Of a stretch of DNA of 64,000 bases, positions 1 to 10,452 are shown one piece after another. Positions within the stretch are counted from its first letter, which is position 1. Each line of letters starts with the position of its first letter. The notes under the pieces are model-generated. The model was given only the letters and a program-made list of their open reading frames with translations, did no database searches and was not told the origin of the DNA. A program made the translations under genes and the position numbers. The stretch covers positions 434,001 to 498,000 of the forward strand of contig CM072160.1 in assembly GCA_036850595.1 (NCBI GenBank), given 5' to 3'. Origin of the DNA: Rhyacichthys aspro (taxonomy: Eukaryota; Chordata; Actinopteri; Gobiiformes; Rhyacichthyidae).

Positions 1-567
1 CAGTACCACTCCAACATGACTCGCTCCAAAGTCTTTATACTTATCGCTTTAACCTGGATCCTATTATTTATTGCTGTGTTTAGTTTAATTTCTCTGAGCG
101 CTCCTTTAAAACTGTGTGGGAACATTATTGATAAAGTCTACTGTGATAACTACTCCGTCGTGAAACTGTCCTGTTCAGACACGACTGTGAACAACATTTA
201 TGGACTCATTCAGTTATTTCTCATTACAGTTCTTCCGTTAAGTGTCATTCTCTTCACTTATTTCCATATTTTTAAAGTGTGTTTTTCTGGCTCTAAACAG
301 ACGCGACAGAAGGCTCTGAGCACCTGCACGCCTCACTTGGCCTCCATCATTAATTTTGCGTTTGGTGTGGGTTTTGAGATCCTTCAGAGCAGGTTTAATA
401 TGAGACATCTGCCAAATATGTTGAGAATATTCATATCATTGTATTTTCTAACGGTTCAGCCGCTGTTTAACCCCGTCGTGTACGGACTCAACGTGACCAA
501 CATACGAAACTCCTGCAGAAATCTGGTTTGGGGCAAACGTCAAATAAACTCGATTGATGTTCAATGA
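1..567 (+). CDS. Olfactory receptor, 3' part (5' end outside window)
   Basis: The reading frame is open from base 1 and ends at 567. It encodes about the last 188 residues of a teleost OR, starting in the second intracellular loop; the first ~128 codons lie off the left edge. Visible are the three extracellular loop 2 cysteines (CGN, VYCDNY and KLSC motifs), the TM6 motif KALSTCTPH and the TM7 motif NPVVYG. The tail after TM7 is unusually long (NSIDVQ end). Compared with the gene at 5537 it is nearly identical through loop 2 and much of TM5-TM6 but differs in TM4 (VFSLIS against IFIVIS) and after TM6. As a class A GPCR it would be expected to signal odorant binding through Golf/cAMP in olfactory cilia. 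An internal ATG at 16 is not the true start. Confidence 0.9.
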   Translation, partial: QYHSNMTRSKVFILIALTWILLFIAVFSLISLSAPLKLCGNIIDKVYCDNYSVVKLSCSDTTVNNIYGLIQLFLITVLPLSVILFTYFHIFKVCFSGSKQTRQKALSTCTPHLASIINFAFGVGFEILQSRFNMRHLPNMLRIFISLYFLTVQPLFNPVVYGLNVTNIRNSCRNLVWGKRQINSIDVQ

Positions 568-938
568 GTAGTTTTAGTGACATAATCATTTATTGAATGA
601 ACGTGTAAAATGATGAAAAATGTCTGTATTTATGAACGACATATAAATAAACTAAATAAACATATTTAATGTAAAATCACAGCAGACGTGATAAAAGTAA
701 TGTTTTGTAAAGTTTTTAAAGAAACGATGGTGAGTCTTGTACAATTTGGATTTAACATTGTTGAGTTTCATATTTCAAATTAAATTTAGTTTCTTCACTA
801 AAAAAATAAATATCTTACTTTAGGTAGAATGTTAGAAAATTTTGTATCTATTGTAAGGTTGTGATGCTCTGAGCCTTGGGCTCTGTCAACAGACTCAGAC
901 ACCTGCAGGAACATGTCTCCAACCTGGAGCCTTATCTA
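568..938. other. 3' flank of partial OR, no gene seen
   Basis: AT-rich intergenic DNA. AATAAA-type hexamers (for example near 646-660) could end the OR transcript. I see no other coding or RNA feature. Confidence 0.6.
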
Positions 939-1192
939 CTGAATAACACCTGAATAACAACTGAATAACACCTGAATAACCACTGAATAACCACTGAATA
1001 ACAACTGAATAACACCTGAATAACCACTGAATAACCACTGAATAACACCTGACTAACCGCTGAATAACCACTGAATAACACCTGAATAACCGCTGAATAA
1101 CCACTGAATAACACCTGAATAACCGCTGAATAACCACTTAATAACACCTTAATAACAACTGAATAACACCTGAATAACACCTGAATAACAAC
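939..1192 (-). repeat. 11-bp minisatellite, short inverted array (~23 units)
   Basis: Tandem CTGAATAACAC and CTGAATAACCA units on the plus strand, which is the reverse complement of the large array at 2326-4723. The two arrays are in opposite orientation about 1.1 kb apart. Both end at the same CTGAATAACAACTCTTT junction when read in the CTGAATAAC direction, so they share an origin. Apparent ORFs here are repeat translation, not genes. Confidence 0.95.
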
Positions 1193-2068
1193 TCTTTTAT
1201 TTAGGGCCGTAATTCATAGTTGGAGTATTATGGTCAACTTTGTCTTTGGACTGATCAATACCCATGTAGATCATATAAAACAGCAAAAGCACATTTTATG
1301 GTAACAACTCCTACTGTAGCATCCAGAGTCTCTCAGTTTGTTCAGACACAACACTTTTTATTGTTAAAGTTCTTAACTGATTCTAGAGTTACCACGGTGG
1401 TAGCAAGAGCCAGATACAAGTTCAGAGATAATTCTTTTATCCTGATTGTATCACACGTGCACATTTTAAGAAATAGGCGCCTACCAGGGAATTAGTGATT
1501 CTAAGGAAGTTTTCCTAGGCCCTCCCCAGACATTAAGACCCTTCACAGAGCAGCTATCGTGCTTCTTCTTTAGCTGTAGTCCCGGACATATAGTTTAAAG
1601 AAAAACAAAACTGTTGCTCATTTACACTACAGATTGCTATGACCACCAAATACAACACCAATCCACCAAGGTTTTCACATCAGCCTGTAATTACTGCGGT
1701 ACTCACAGCTTTACTCTTGCTCACACACCGCCTTTATAACAATTACATTGGCCTTTGAAACTGTTATTGAATGAATTCATGAATTCACAGGCAACCAGTA
1801 CGGCCTCAGCCTAATACCGGGCGCCAACGTTAACTCCAAAATTAGCCAATCATTTTAAACAAGCATTTCATTGCATAACCAATATCATAATTGTGTTTGC
1901 ATTAACATTTAAATCAACATATGTGACCAACAGCTCAAGGACTGTGTATTGTGCACATTTTCCCAACACATAGGATCTATCTGTCAAGCCTGGTTCTGGT
2001 AATGCAACTCTTGTCTTAAAAGAGAAAAAATAAATTTGCACTTACCAGTCCAGCTGTATATAGATTTC
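1193..2068 (-). other. Possible internal leader of an LTR element, non-coding
   Basis: No convincing ORF on either strand. It lies downstream (minus strand) of a primer-binding-site-like sequence at 2069-2086, so it may be the untranslated leader of a truncated LTR retroelement. I recognise no gag or pol similarity, and the assignment rests only on the neighbouring LTR signals. Confidence 0.3.
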
Positions 2069-2325
2069 CGTTGTTCGTGACGCCAATATTGTAAGAGAAT
2101 TGGGTTAGTGCCTTAGAGCTTCGAAGTATTGGACCACATAAAGGACTGAAGAGAGTCTGGATGTCTTAAGCAGGAGAAGTTTATTACCATCACATACAGG
2201 CCCGGAGACAGTTGAACAGTCAACACAGAGTAGTATTGAACATTCAAGTCTGGCCATGCTTTCATTGGTCAGAGTTTATAATACCTCATAGAAGGTCAAT
2301 ACACAAACAGTACAATAACAAAGAG
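2069..2325 (-). mobile_element. LTR promoter/R-U5 part and primer-binding site of a retroelement
   Basis: Read on the minus strand, the order is that of an LTR: CCAAT at about 2266-2262, TATTATAAA at 2283-2275, AATAAA at 2185-2180, and an end at CTCTTACA (2090). Three bases later comes TGGCGTCACGAAC (about 2084-2072), in the place and form of a tRNA primer-binding site starting TGG. No second LTR and no coding region are visible, so this is a fragment. The 11-bp VNTR lies just upstream of the TATA box, where U3 would be. The CCAAT/TATA part is also present in copy 2 (25771-25839). The motif order is observed; the LTR identity is inferred. Confidence 0.55.
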
Positions 2326-4723
2326 TTGTTATTCAGGTGTTATTCAGTGGTTATTCAGGTGTTATTCAGGTGTTATTCAGTGGTTATTCAGTAGTTATTC
2401 AGTGGTTATTCAGTTGTTATTCAGGTGTTATTCAGTTGTTATTCAGGTGTTATTCAGTGGTTATTCAGTGGTTATTCAGGTGTTATTCAGGTGTTATTCA
2501 GTTATTATTCAGTGGTTATTCAGTTGTTATTCAGGTGTTATTCAGTGGTTATTCAGTGGTTATTCAGTTGTTATTCAGGTGTTATTCAGTGGTTATTCAG
2601 TGGCTATTCAGTGGTTATTCAGGTGTTATTCAGTTGTTATTCAGTGGTTATTCAGTGGTTATTCAGTTGTTATTCAGTGGTTATTCAGTGGTTATTCAGT
2701 TGTTATTCAGGCGTTATTCAGTGGTTATTCAGGTGTTATTCAGTGGTTATTCAGGTGTTATTCAGGTGTTATTCAGTGGTTATTCAGTGGTTATTCAGTT
2801 GTTATTCAGGTGTTATTCAGTGGTTATTCAGGCGTTATTCAGTGGTTATTCAGGTGTTATTCAGTGGTTATTCAGGTGTTATTCAGTGGTTATTCAGTTG
2901 TTATTCAGGTGTTATTCAGTGGTTATTCAGTGGTTATTCAGTTGTTATTCAGGTGTTATTCAGTGGTTATTCAGTGGCTATTCAGTGGTTATTCAGGTGT
3001 TATTCAGTTGTTATTCAGTGGTTATTCAGTGGTTATTCAGTTGTTATTCAGTGGTTATTCTGTGGTTATTCAGGTGTTATTCAGTGGTTATTCAGGTGTT
3101 ATTCAGTGGTTATTCAGGTGTTATTCAGGTGTTATTCAGTGGTTATTCAGTGGTTATTCAGTGGTTATTCAGTTGTTATTCAGGTGTTATTCAGTTGTTA
3201 TTCAGGTGTTATTCAGTGGTTATTCAGTGGTTATTCAGGTGTTATTCAGGTGTTATTCAGTGGTTATTCAGTGGTTATTCAGTGGTTATTCAGTTGTTAT
3301 TCAGGTGTTATTCAGTTGTTATTCAGTGGTTATTCAGTGGTTATTCAGGTGTTATTCAGGTGTTATTCAGGTGTTATTCAATTATTATTCAGTGGTTATT
3401 CAGGTGTTATTCAGTGGTTATTCAGTGGTTATTCAGTTGTTATTCAGGTGTTATTCAGTGGTTATTCAGTGGCTATTCAGTGGTTATTCAGGTGTTATTC
3501 AGTTGTTATTCAGTGGTTATTCAGTGGTTATTCAGTGGTTATTCAGTTGTTATTCAGGCGTTATTCAGTGGTTATTCAGGTGTTATTCAGTGGTTATTCA
3601 GGTGTTATTCAGGTGTTATTCAGTGGTTATTCAGTGGTTATTCAGTTGTTATTCAGGTGTTATTCAGTGGTTATTCAGGCGTTATTCAGTGGTTATTCAG
3701 GTGTTATTCAGTGGTTATTCAGGTGTTATTCAGTGGTTATTCAGTGGTTATTCCGGTGTTATTCAGTGGTTATTCAGGTGTTATTCAGTGGTTATTCAGT
3801 GGTTATTCAGGTGTTATTTAGTGGTTATTCAGGTGTTATTCAGGTGTTATTCAGTGGTTATTCAGTGGTTATTCAGGTGTTATTTAGTGGTTATTCAGTG
3901 GTTATTCAGGTGTTATTCTGTGGTTATTCAGGTGTTATTCAGTGGTTATTCAGTGGTTATTCAGGTGTTATTTAGTGGTTATTCAGGTGTTATTCAGGTG
4001 TTATTCAGTGGTTATTCAGTGGTTATTCAGGTGTTATTTAGTGGTTATTCAGTGGTTATTCAGGTGTTATTCAGTGGTTATTCAGTGGTTATTCAGGTGT
4101 TATTCAGTGGTTATTCAGGCGTTATTCAGGCGTTATTCAGTGGTTATTCAGGTGTTATTCAGTGGTTATTCAGTTGTTATTCAGGTGTTATTCAGTGGTT
4201 ATTCAGGCGTTATTCAGGTGTTATTCTGTGGTTATTCAGGTGTTATTCAGTGGTTATTCAGGTGTTATTCAGTGGTTATTCAGGTGTTATTCAGTGGTTA
4301 TTCAGGTGTTATTCAGGCGTTATTCAGGCGTTATTCAGTGGTTATTCAGGTGTTATTCAGTGGTTATTCAGGTGTTATTCAGTGGTTATTCAGTGGTTAT
4401 TCAGGTGTTATTCAGTGGTTATTCAGTGGTTATTCAGTGGTTATTCAGGTGTTATTCAGGTGTTATTCAGTTGTTATTCAGTTGTTATTCAGTGGTTATT
4501 CAGGTGTTATTCAGTTGTTATTCAGGTGTTATTCAGTGGTTATTCAGTTGTTATTCAGTTGTTATTCAGTGGTTATTCAGTTGTTATTCAGCCGTTATTC
4601 AGTTGTTATTCAGGCGTTATTCAGGCGTTATTCAGTGGTTATTCAGGTGTTATTCTGTGGTTATTCAGGTGTTATTCAGTGGTTATTCAGTGGTTATTCA
4701 GGTGTTATTCAGTGGTTATTCAG
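2326..4723 (+). repeat. Large 11-bp VNTR, 218 units
   Basis: Uninterrupted tandem repeat of TTATTCAGTGG, TTATTCAGGTG, TTATTCAGTTG and rarer GGC/TAG variants. The length is 2398 bp, exactly 218 x 11, so no indel has broken the register. No variant creates a stop, so all three forward frames are open for up to 789 codons with an 11-residue period (VVIQWLFRCYS-like). These are repeat translations: the same polypeptide appears in every frame because 33 bp equals 11 codons. It probably sits in the U3 region of the LTR at 2069-2325. Confidence 0.97.
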
Positions 4724-5536
4724 ACGGATAGGCCCGTCCTGGATCTATCCGTCGCAGACACACTTCGATGATGGAGCTGAGTGTTCATTCTGCAACAAAC
4801 TCTGAAGCACAAACTGATAAATTCATCCTAATTTGGTTAAAGTCTGTCTTAAACCATTTTCTGTTCCATTCAAATCCAGTTATAACCAGATTAAATACAT
4901 TTTTTAATCTAAATCAATCCATAATCAGTTTAAAGCACTTAAGTTAATCAGAAAATAGTGACCCCATTGACTTTGATTGTGTTTTTTTTAAAAGTAGGAC
5001 TAAAGGACGTCTCTCGGCTAACGTCATGATCTGAATGTGATTGGTTTGTTGTGGAGGCGGAGCCTGAGCTGAACTGTTTTTAGGATCTAGGATCTAGGAT
5101 CTAGGATGGAGACTCTGTCAGAATCTGAACGTGGATTGTGTTAGACTTTTGTGAACCACTAAAGCACTTTATCAGACTCTGATTTTACAACAGTTTTTTA
5201 AAATTAAAAACACTTGTGCTTCAGACTGTTTTTTCTTGTTAAATGTGAAGGTAAACTGTGGATTTTGTTTTTGTCTCAGACTTTGATCTGAATAGAATCT
5301 GGTTCACTCCAGATTTGTCCTCATTTAGTCAGATTTAATGCTTCAATAGTGAACTGAGCACATTCTTTGCTGTAATCTCAGGCAAAAGTGGCACAAAAAA
5401 CCTATTTCCTCACATTTTGGTCATATTCAGATTTTGGTCATAGTCTCTTTTGCCTCAGTCGTTATTGTTTGTGTTGAATGAACTGAAGAATGCTGTGAAC
5501 CGTGTGATGCTGAGTTTCCAAACCCAAAGGAGGACG
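4724..5536. other. Upstream region of OR 5537
   Basis: The array ends in a short sequence with an imperfect inverted repeat (GACGGATAG and CTATCCGTC, 4723-4753). Ordinary AT-rich DNA follows, with an 8-bp tandem (ATCTAGG x3) at about 5083-5105. The last 50 bp before the ATG match the leader of OR 22362 (GCTGTGAACCGTGTGATG), so this region probably holds the promoter and 5' UTR. No TATA block of the 11799 type is present. Confidence 0.5.
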
Positions 5537-6463
5537 ATGAGAAACTCCAGTCAGGTTTCATATTTCACTCTGGGAGCCTACTTTGACACTGGGCCTTTGA
5601 GATGGCTGTATTTTCTCCTCATAATGTCTGTGTATGCTCTGATAGTGCTGTCCAACCTGCTTCTCATCGTCGTCATCTGTTTGAACAGAACTCTACACGA
5701 ACCAATGTACATTTTTCTCTGTAGTTTATTCATTAATGAACTCTACGGAAGCGCTGCTTTATTCCCGTTTCTTTTGTTCCAGATTCTCAGAGACGTTCAC
5801 ACTGTTCCAGTTTCGTTTTGCTTTGTACAAATCTTCATTTTGTTTTCTTACGGTAATATTGAGTTCCTGACCCTCGCCGTCATGTCGTACGATCGATACG
5901 TGGCCATATGCTTCCCTCTTCAGTACCACTCCAACATGACTCGCTCCAAAGTCTTTATACTTATCTCTTTAACCTGGATCCTATTATTTATTGCAATATT
6001 TATAGTAATTTCTCTGAGCGCTCCTTTAAAACTGTGTGGGAACATTATTGATAAAGTCTACTGCGATAACTACTCCGTCGTGAAACTGTCCTGTTCAGAC
6101 ACGACTGTGAACAACATTTATGGACTCATTCAGTTATTTCTCATTACAGTTCTTCCGTTAAGTGTCATTCTCTTCACTTATTTCTGTATTTTTAAAGTGT
6201 GTTTTTCTGGCTCTAAACAGACGCGACAGAAGGCTCTGAGCACCTGCACGCCTCACTTGGCCTCGGTTTTGAATTTTTCTTTTGGCGTCAGTTTTGAGAT
6301 CCTTCAGAGCAGGTTTAATATGAATAATGTTCCCGAAATACTGAGAATAATCCTGTCGTTGTATTTTTTAACTGTTCAGCCTCTGTTTAACCCGGTCATT
6401 TATGGATTGAAGATATCAAAAATACGCATCTCCTGCAAAAATCTGATGTTAGAGAAACATTAA
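5537..6463 (+). CDS. Olfactory receptor, intact (308 aa)
   Basis: Single-exon teleost OR. Numbered from MRNSSQ, it has an N-glycosylation site at N3, TM1 with SN at 39-40, PMY at 56-58, the disulphide cysteine C95, MSYDRYVAIC at 116-125, loop 2 cysteines C167/C176/C186, KALSTCTPH at 232-240 and NPVIYG at 285-290. The length is normal for the family. The chosen ATG has A at -3 and starts the N-terminus shared by most genes here; an in-frame ATG at 5507 would add 10 residues. An AATAAA at 6530 could end the transcript. The protein is identical to that of 27808, its segmental-duplicate partner. Expected role: odorant GPCR of olfactory neurons; ligand unknown. Confidence 0.95.
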   Translation: MRNSSQVSYFTLGAYFDTGPLRWLYFLLIMSVYALIVLSNLLLIVVICLNRTLHEPMYIFLCSLFINELYGSAALFPFLLFQILRDVHTVPVSFCFVQIFILFSYGNIEFLTLAVMSYDRYVAICFPLQYHSNMTRSKVFILISLTWILLFIAIFIVISLSAPLKLCGNIIDKVYCDNYSVVKLSCSDTTVNNIYGLIQLFLITVLPLSVILFTYFCIFKVCFSGSKQTRQKALSTCTPHLASVLNFSFGVSFEILQSRFNMNNVPEILRIILSLYFLTVQPLFNPVIYGLKISKIRISCKNLMLEKH

Positions 6464-7909
6464 TATTCAACGGTTAAAGGCTGTTTATCTGAAAACCAGA
6501 GCATTTATTCTCTGTTTTTGTAGAAGTATAATAAAACCATTACAATGTGTGTCTCTGTTTCTTCACTGGTTACAGGCTGTAAATGTGCACTTTCTGAACT
6601 TAGAGGGAAAAAAATATATAAAACACAGAACACACAATGCAAAGTACTTAATGATTAATTGAATAGACATAGGTTTATTTAAACTCTTTTTTCTGTATTA
6701 TTAACACTATTTGTCCGAAGCTATTCCATGTAATTTGCTGAAATGAGCTAAACTAAAAGAAGGATCTGAGTAAATCTTAGAGTAAAGCTGTGTTTTAAGC
6801 CTTTTTGCTGCCACCGTTTCCTCCTATGGACACTCCAGGGACTGCAGGAAAAACAAACGACTGGACAAAAGGTCAGATTTTATTTTCTGTTTTTGTGAAG
6901 AATAGAGGCTTTACCTGAAAAATGATCTGAATCATTCTAGAGATCATCTTTGTGGAAATCTAGCATCTTACTAAATGCAAAAAAATGTGAAATCAGCATT
7001 AAGCCTGGATTATGAGAGTCGTCCAGCCTTTGACCTTTGGCTGAAGCCAGGGCTTAACTTGTATCAGTGTAGGTCCTGAACACAGACGAGTTCAGGCCCA
7101 GTAGGACATAATAATATCAAGGTGTTCTGTGACAAAACAACCACCTTTTAACAGAATAATGTGTGATGTGTACAGACTTAGACCTGAGCTCTTTGAGAAG
7201 ACTCAATAGTAAAACCTGCAGAGTTTCACAGACCAGACTTAAAGCAGCGTCCTTTCACAGTCGTCTGTCAAACCTTTACTTCTTCACAAAGTGACTTCTT
7301 TCCCGACAGAGCTTTAGAACCAGATTCCTGTTTCACCATCGTTCTTTATTTAGCTCTTTATTTAGTACCAGCTTTTACCAACACATCCATTTAGCCTAGA
7401 CCTACAGCTGTTCAGTCCCACCTTTCCCTGCAGCTGGTACTGGGACCCACCCTGACTCCACCTGCCCCTGCAGAAGTGCCCCTGAAACACAGCCTGGTGA
7501 ACACACCTGAGAGGTCACGGGGCTCCTACAAACACTTCTGTTTAAGTTCATGTTTGATTTGTTTCACGTGGATCTGAGTCAACCTTTAACCACAATAAAC
7601 ACTTTTATTACAAATCTCTGTTGCTCTATGTTCTTTATTGGAACATAGAGCATCTAACTCTGTAGAAGTCACTGTGTCCCAGACCTTTACAAATGAAGCC
7701 CATATGTTTGTGTTTTACTGTAACTTCCTGGTTGTGTTGGACCAGTATCTGTGACCGTCTGGAAATGATTACTGTGTATTATGTGTTTCTGTTCTGGCAA
7801 AGCTACGGTGTGCCTTTTGTTGCTTTATTCTTTGTATTTATGAATGCAGTAGAGAGAGAGAAACTGGCATCAGCAGCTTTATTTATTTGCACATTTGAAA
7901 CATAACCAG
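6464..7909. other. Intergenic between convergent ORs
   Basis: 3' flanks of OR 5537 (+) and pseudogene 7910 (-). The poly(A) signal of 5537 is at 6530-6535. AT-rich to mixed composition; no coding region, RNA gene or array recognised. The short ORF at 7693 is in both duplicates but has no recognisable domain and overlaps the 3' end of the reverse OR. Confidence 0.55.
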
Positions 7910-8834
7910 TCACTTTCCAAAGAGCAGGGTTTTGTAGATGAGGCGTATCTTGGTCATGCTGAGGCCGTAGACCAGCGGGTTTGCCAGCGGCTGAACCGTG
8001 AGCCAGTACAGCGACAGAACCACGCGCAGCACATTCGGCAAACCGTTCATGTCGAACCTGCTCTGGACGATCTCGAAAAACGCCCAAAGAGAAGTTCATG
8101 AGCGACAGCAGGTGAGGCGTGCAGGTGCTCAAGGCCTTCTGTCGAGTCCGCTTCGATCCCGAGAAACACACTCGCAGGATTCGAACGTACGTGTAAACTA
8201 TGAGAAGAATCAGACTGAAAATGACCGTGAACATGTGACACAGGCCGAAAATATTATTCAGTCTGGTGTCGAAGCAGCCCAGCTTCACGACCCAGTAGTT
8301 GTCGCAGTAGACCTTGTTGATCACGTTGGAACAGAGTTTTAACGGCGCCGTCAGGCCGTAGACTATGACCAGGTTAATGAAGAGCGGGTAGCACCAGGTG
8401 AGAGCGGTCAAAACGGTGATTTTAGTCGCCGTCATCCGTGTGTTGTACTGAAGAGGGTGACAAATGGCCAAGTAACGGTCGTACGACATGACGGCGAGCG
8501 TGCAGAACTCGATCCCTCCGTACGAATACAAGGCAAAGATCTGCAGGAAACAGACGGCAGCAGGAACCACGTGGACGTCGCTGAGAATCTGAAGCAAAAG
8601 TATCGGGAAAACCGCCGTGCTGCCGTAAAGCTCGTTCACAAATAAACTACAGAGAAAAATGTACATGGGTTCGTGAAGCGTTCGGTTCAAACAGACGACG
8701 ACGATGAGGAGCAGGTTGGACGCGATAATCATGACGTACATCAGCGTTAAAATAAAAAAGAACAAGTATTTCAATGAACCTGTGTCGATGTAGGCTCCGA
8801 GGATAAAGTACGAGACCTGACTCGAGTTCAGCAT
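7910..8834 (-). pseudogene. Olfactory receptor with 2-bp deletion (copy 1 of 30197)
   Basis: Starts with MLNSSQVSYF at 8834. It reads through PMY, MSYDRYLAIC, loop 2 (KVYCDNY) and KALSTCTPH, then loses frame in TM6 at about 8083-8087, where the copy-2 gene (30197) has two extra bases (GCCCCGAAAG against GCCCAAAG). The region is 925 bp against 927 bp in the intact copy. After the shift the frame runs on about 80 unrelated residues past the normal stop, replacing TM6-TM7 and NPLVYG. All other motifs are preserved, so the lesion is recent or a base-calling error; other small indels in copy 1 make the latter a real possibility. Confidence 0.9.
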
Positions 8835-9352
8835 CGTTCAGAAAAAGTTCTGTAGATTTACTTTAATCCGGACTAAACCGTGAGTAAACGAGGAACTGTA
8901 CAAGGAATAAAGATTCACAAAAGTATTAAACCAGTGTTAAACAGGACTGAACCAGGACTCACAGTTTCATTTCCTCCCTCAACTATTGTCAGTCAAAAAC
9001 AGTTTCAGCAGTTTCACAAACATTAATACCAAGTAGTACAAGACACAAATTCAAGACCAGATCCTAGAAGTAAATCAGGACTAAACCAAGAGCTCATTCA
9101 ATATTCTCCAGGACTTCAACAAGAATAAAAAATAAAGTACAATCCCTTAAAGAGACTGGGTTTAAACAGATTTAACAATGCTTCAGAAAATAAATTAAAA
9201 CACACATTCTATCAGCAGGAGTGTAATGTACACAGTAATCTAATATGTGTACATACATTAATATACAGAATATTTAAATATGAATATAATGATTAAACAA
9301 GTCTAAACATGTAATATATACAAATACAACAATACACAGCACTTTACTTTAT
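8835..9352. other. Upstream flank of OR 7910
   Basis: AT-rich 5' flank of the reverse OR with scattered single copies of the CAGGACTAAAC motif that forms the next array. No gene seen. Confidence 0.5.
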
Positions 9353-9757
9353 AAGGACTAAACCTGGACTAAACCTGGACTAAACCAGGACTAAACCAGG
9401 ACTAAACCTGGACTAAACCAGGGCTGAACCAGGACTAAACCTGGACTAAACCTGGACTAAACCTGGACTAAACCAGGACCAAACCAGGACTAAACCAGGG
9501 CTGAACCAGGGCTGAACCAGGACTAAACCTGGACTAAACCTGGACTAAACCAGGACCAAACCAGGACTAAACCAGGGCTGAACCAGGGCTGAACCAGGAC
9601 TAAACCAGGGCTGAACCAGGACTAAACCAGGACTAAACCAGGTTTAAACTCTGCATAAACCTGGACTAAACCAGGGCTGAACCAGGACTAAACCAGGACT
9701 AAACCAGGTTTAAACTCTGCATAAACCTGGACTAAACCAGGGCTGAACCAGGACTAA
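9353..9757. repeat. 11-bp minisatellite (AAACCTGGACT / AAACCAGGACT)
   Basis: About 405 bp of 11-bp units with GGGCTG variants and a short higher-order block repeated twice (AAACTCTGCATAAACCTGG). The copy-2 equivalent (31643-31870) is only 228 bp and has that block once. Same family as the array at 10453. Confidence 0.95.
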
Positions 9758-10452
9758 ATAATCAGGACATAAAGAGATCTAAGCCAGGTCTAGACCAGAA
9801 CTATTAGGTCTAAACCAAAATGAACAACAAATCAAAAATCTTGATCCAAAACAATTAAAAATATGACCTGAACAATTTGATTTTAAAAGATGAAGACAAC
9901 ATTATGAAACAGATTAAAATAACAGCTTTGAGAAAATCTATTTAAAAACTTCAGACCAAGTGATAAATGTGAATTAAAATGTTGAAATGTTAAAGTCAAG
10001 TCACAGATGAATTAAAAAGTGTGTGAATGAAAACAGTTAGAGACAAAGAGCCTGTGCCTGACAGACGAGACTCAGGGGAAACTCGTCGAGACGGAGCTGG
10101 ATTTAAACCCTGGACCGACCTGGAGCCCAGCCCCAAAACCCGACAAAACCACCTGACGTCAGCGTCTAAATGCACAAGAGAAAAGAAGACCATTTATTAT
10201 TGTTCAATAGATCTGAAAAAATAAATCAATAAAAGGACAACTATAGTTATGACCAAATCTGTGTCATTTACATTATTCATTTTTTATTGAATAAAAAAAA
10301 GTAAATAATTCATTCAAAAGAAAACATTTGGTTTTTAAATATGACAAAAACAAATATTATTCTATTACATGACAAAATCCACATAAATGAGACAGGTTTT
10401 TTTTTTATTTCAACAAAAATGAAAAAAAAAAAAATAATAATAATAATGTGGC
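9758..10452. other. AT-rich spacer between two 11-bp arrays
   Basis: No gene supported. Overlapping short ORFs on both strands (9996-10224) are conserved in copy 2 only because the whole block is duplicated. A/T homopolymers lie at 10390-10445. Confidence 0.5.

Noticed and set aside
2402..4723. CRISPR array
   Set aside because: Repeats are contiguous 11-mers without unique spacers, and the genome is vertebrate-like.
2337..4805. Long forward ORFs (up to 789 codons) over the TTATTCAG array as a repeat-protein gene
   Set aside because: All three frames give the same 11-residue repeat because the unit is 11 bp without stops; there is no start context, no conserved flanking domain, and the length is a VNTR.
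7998..8645. Forward ORFs in the 7998-8645 and 30182-30934 regions
   Set aside because: Antisense shadows of the reverse ORs at 7910 and 30197.
9996..10224. Overlapping 65-codon ORFs on both strands
   Set aside because: Present in both duplicates only because the DNA is duplicated; mirror-image ORFs without any domain.
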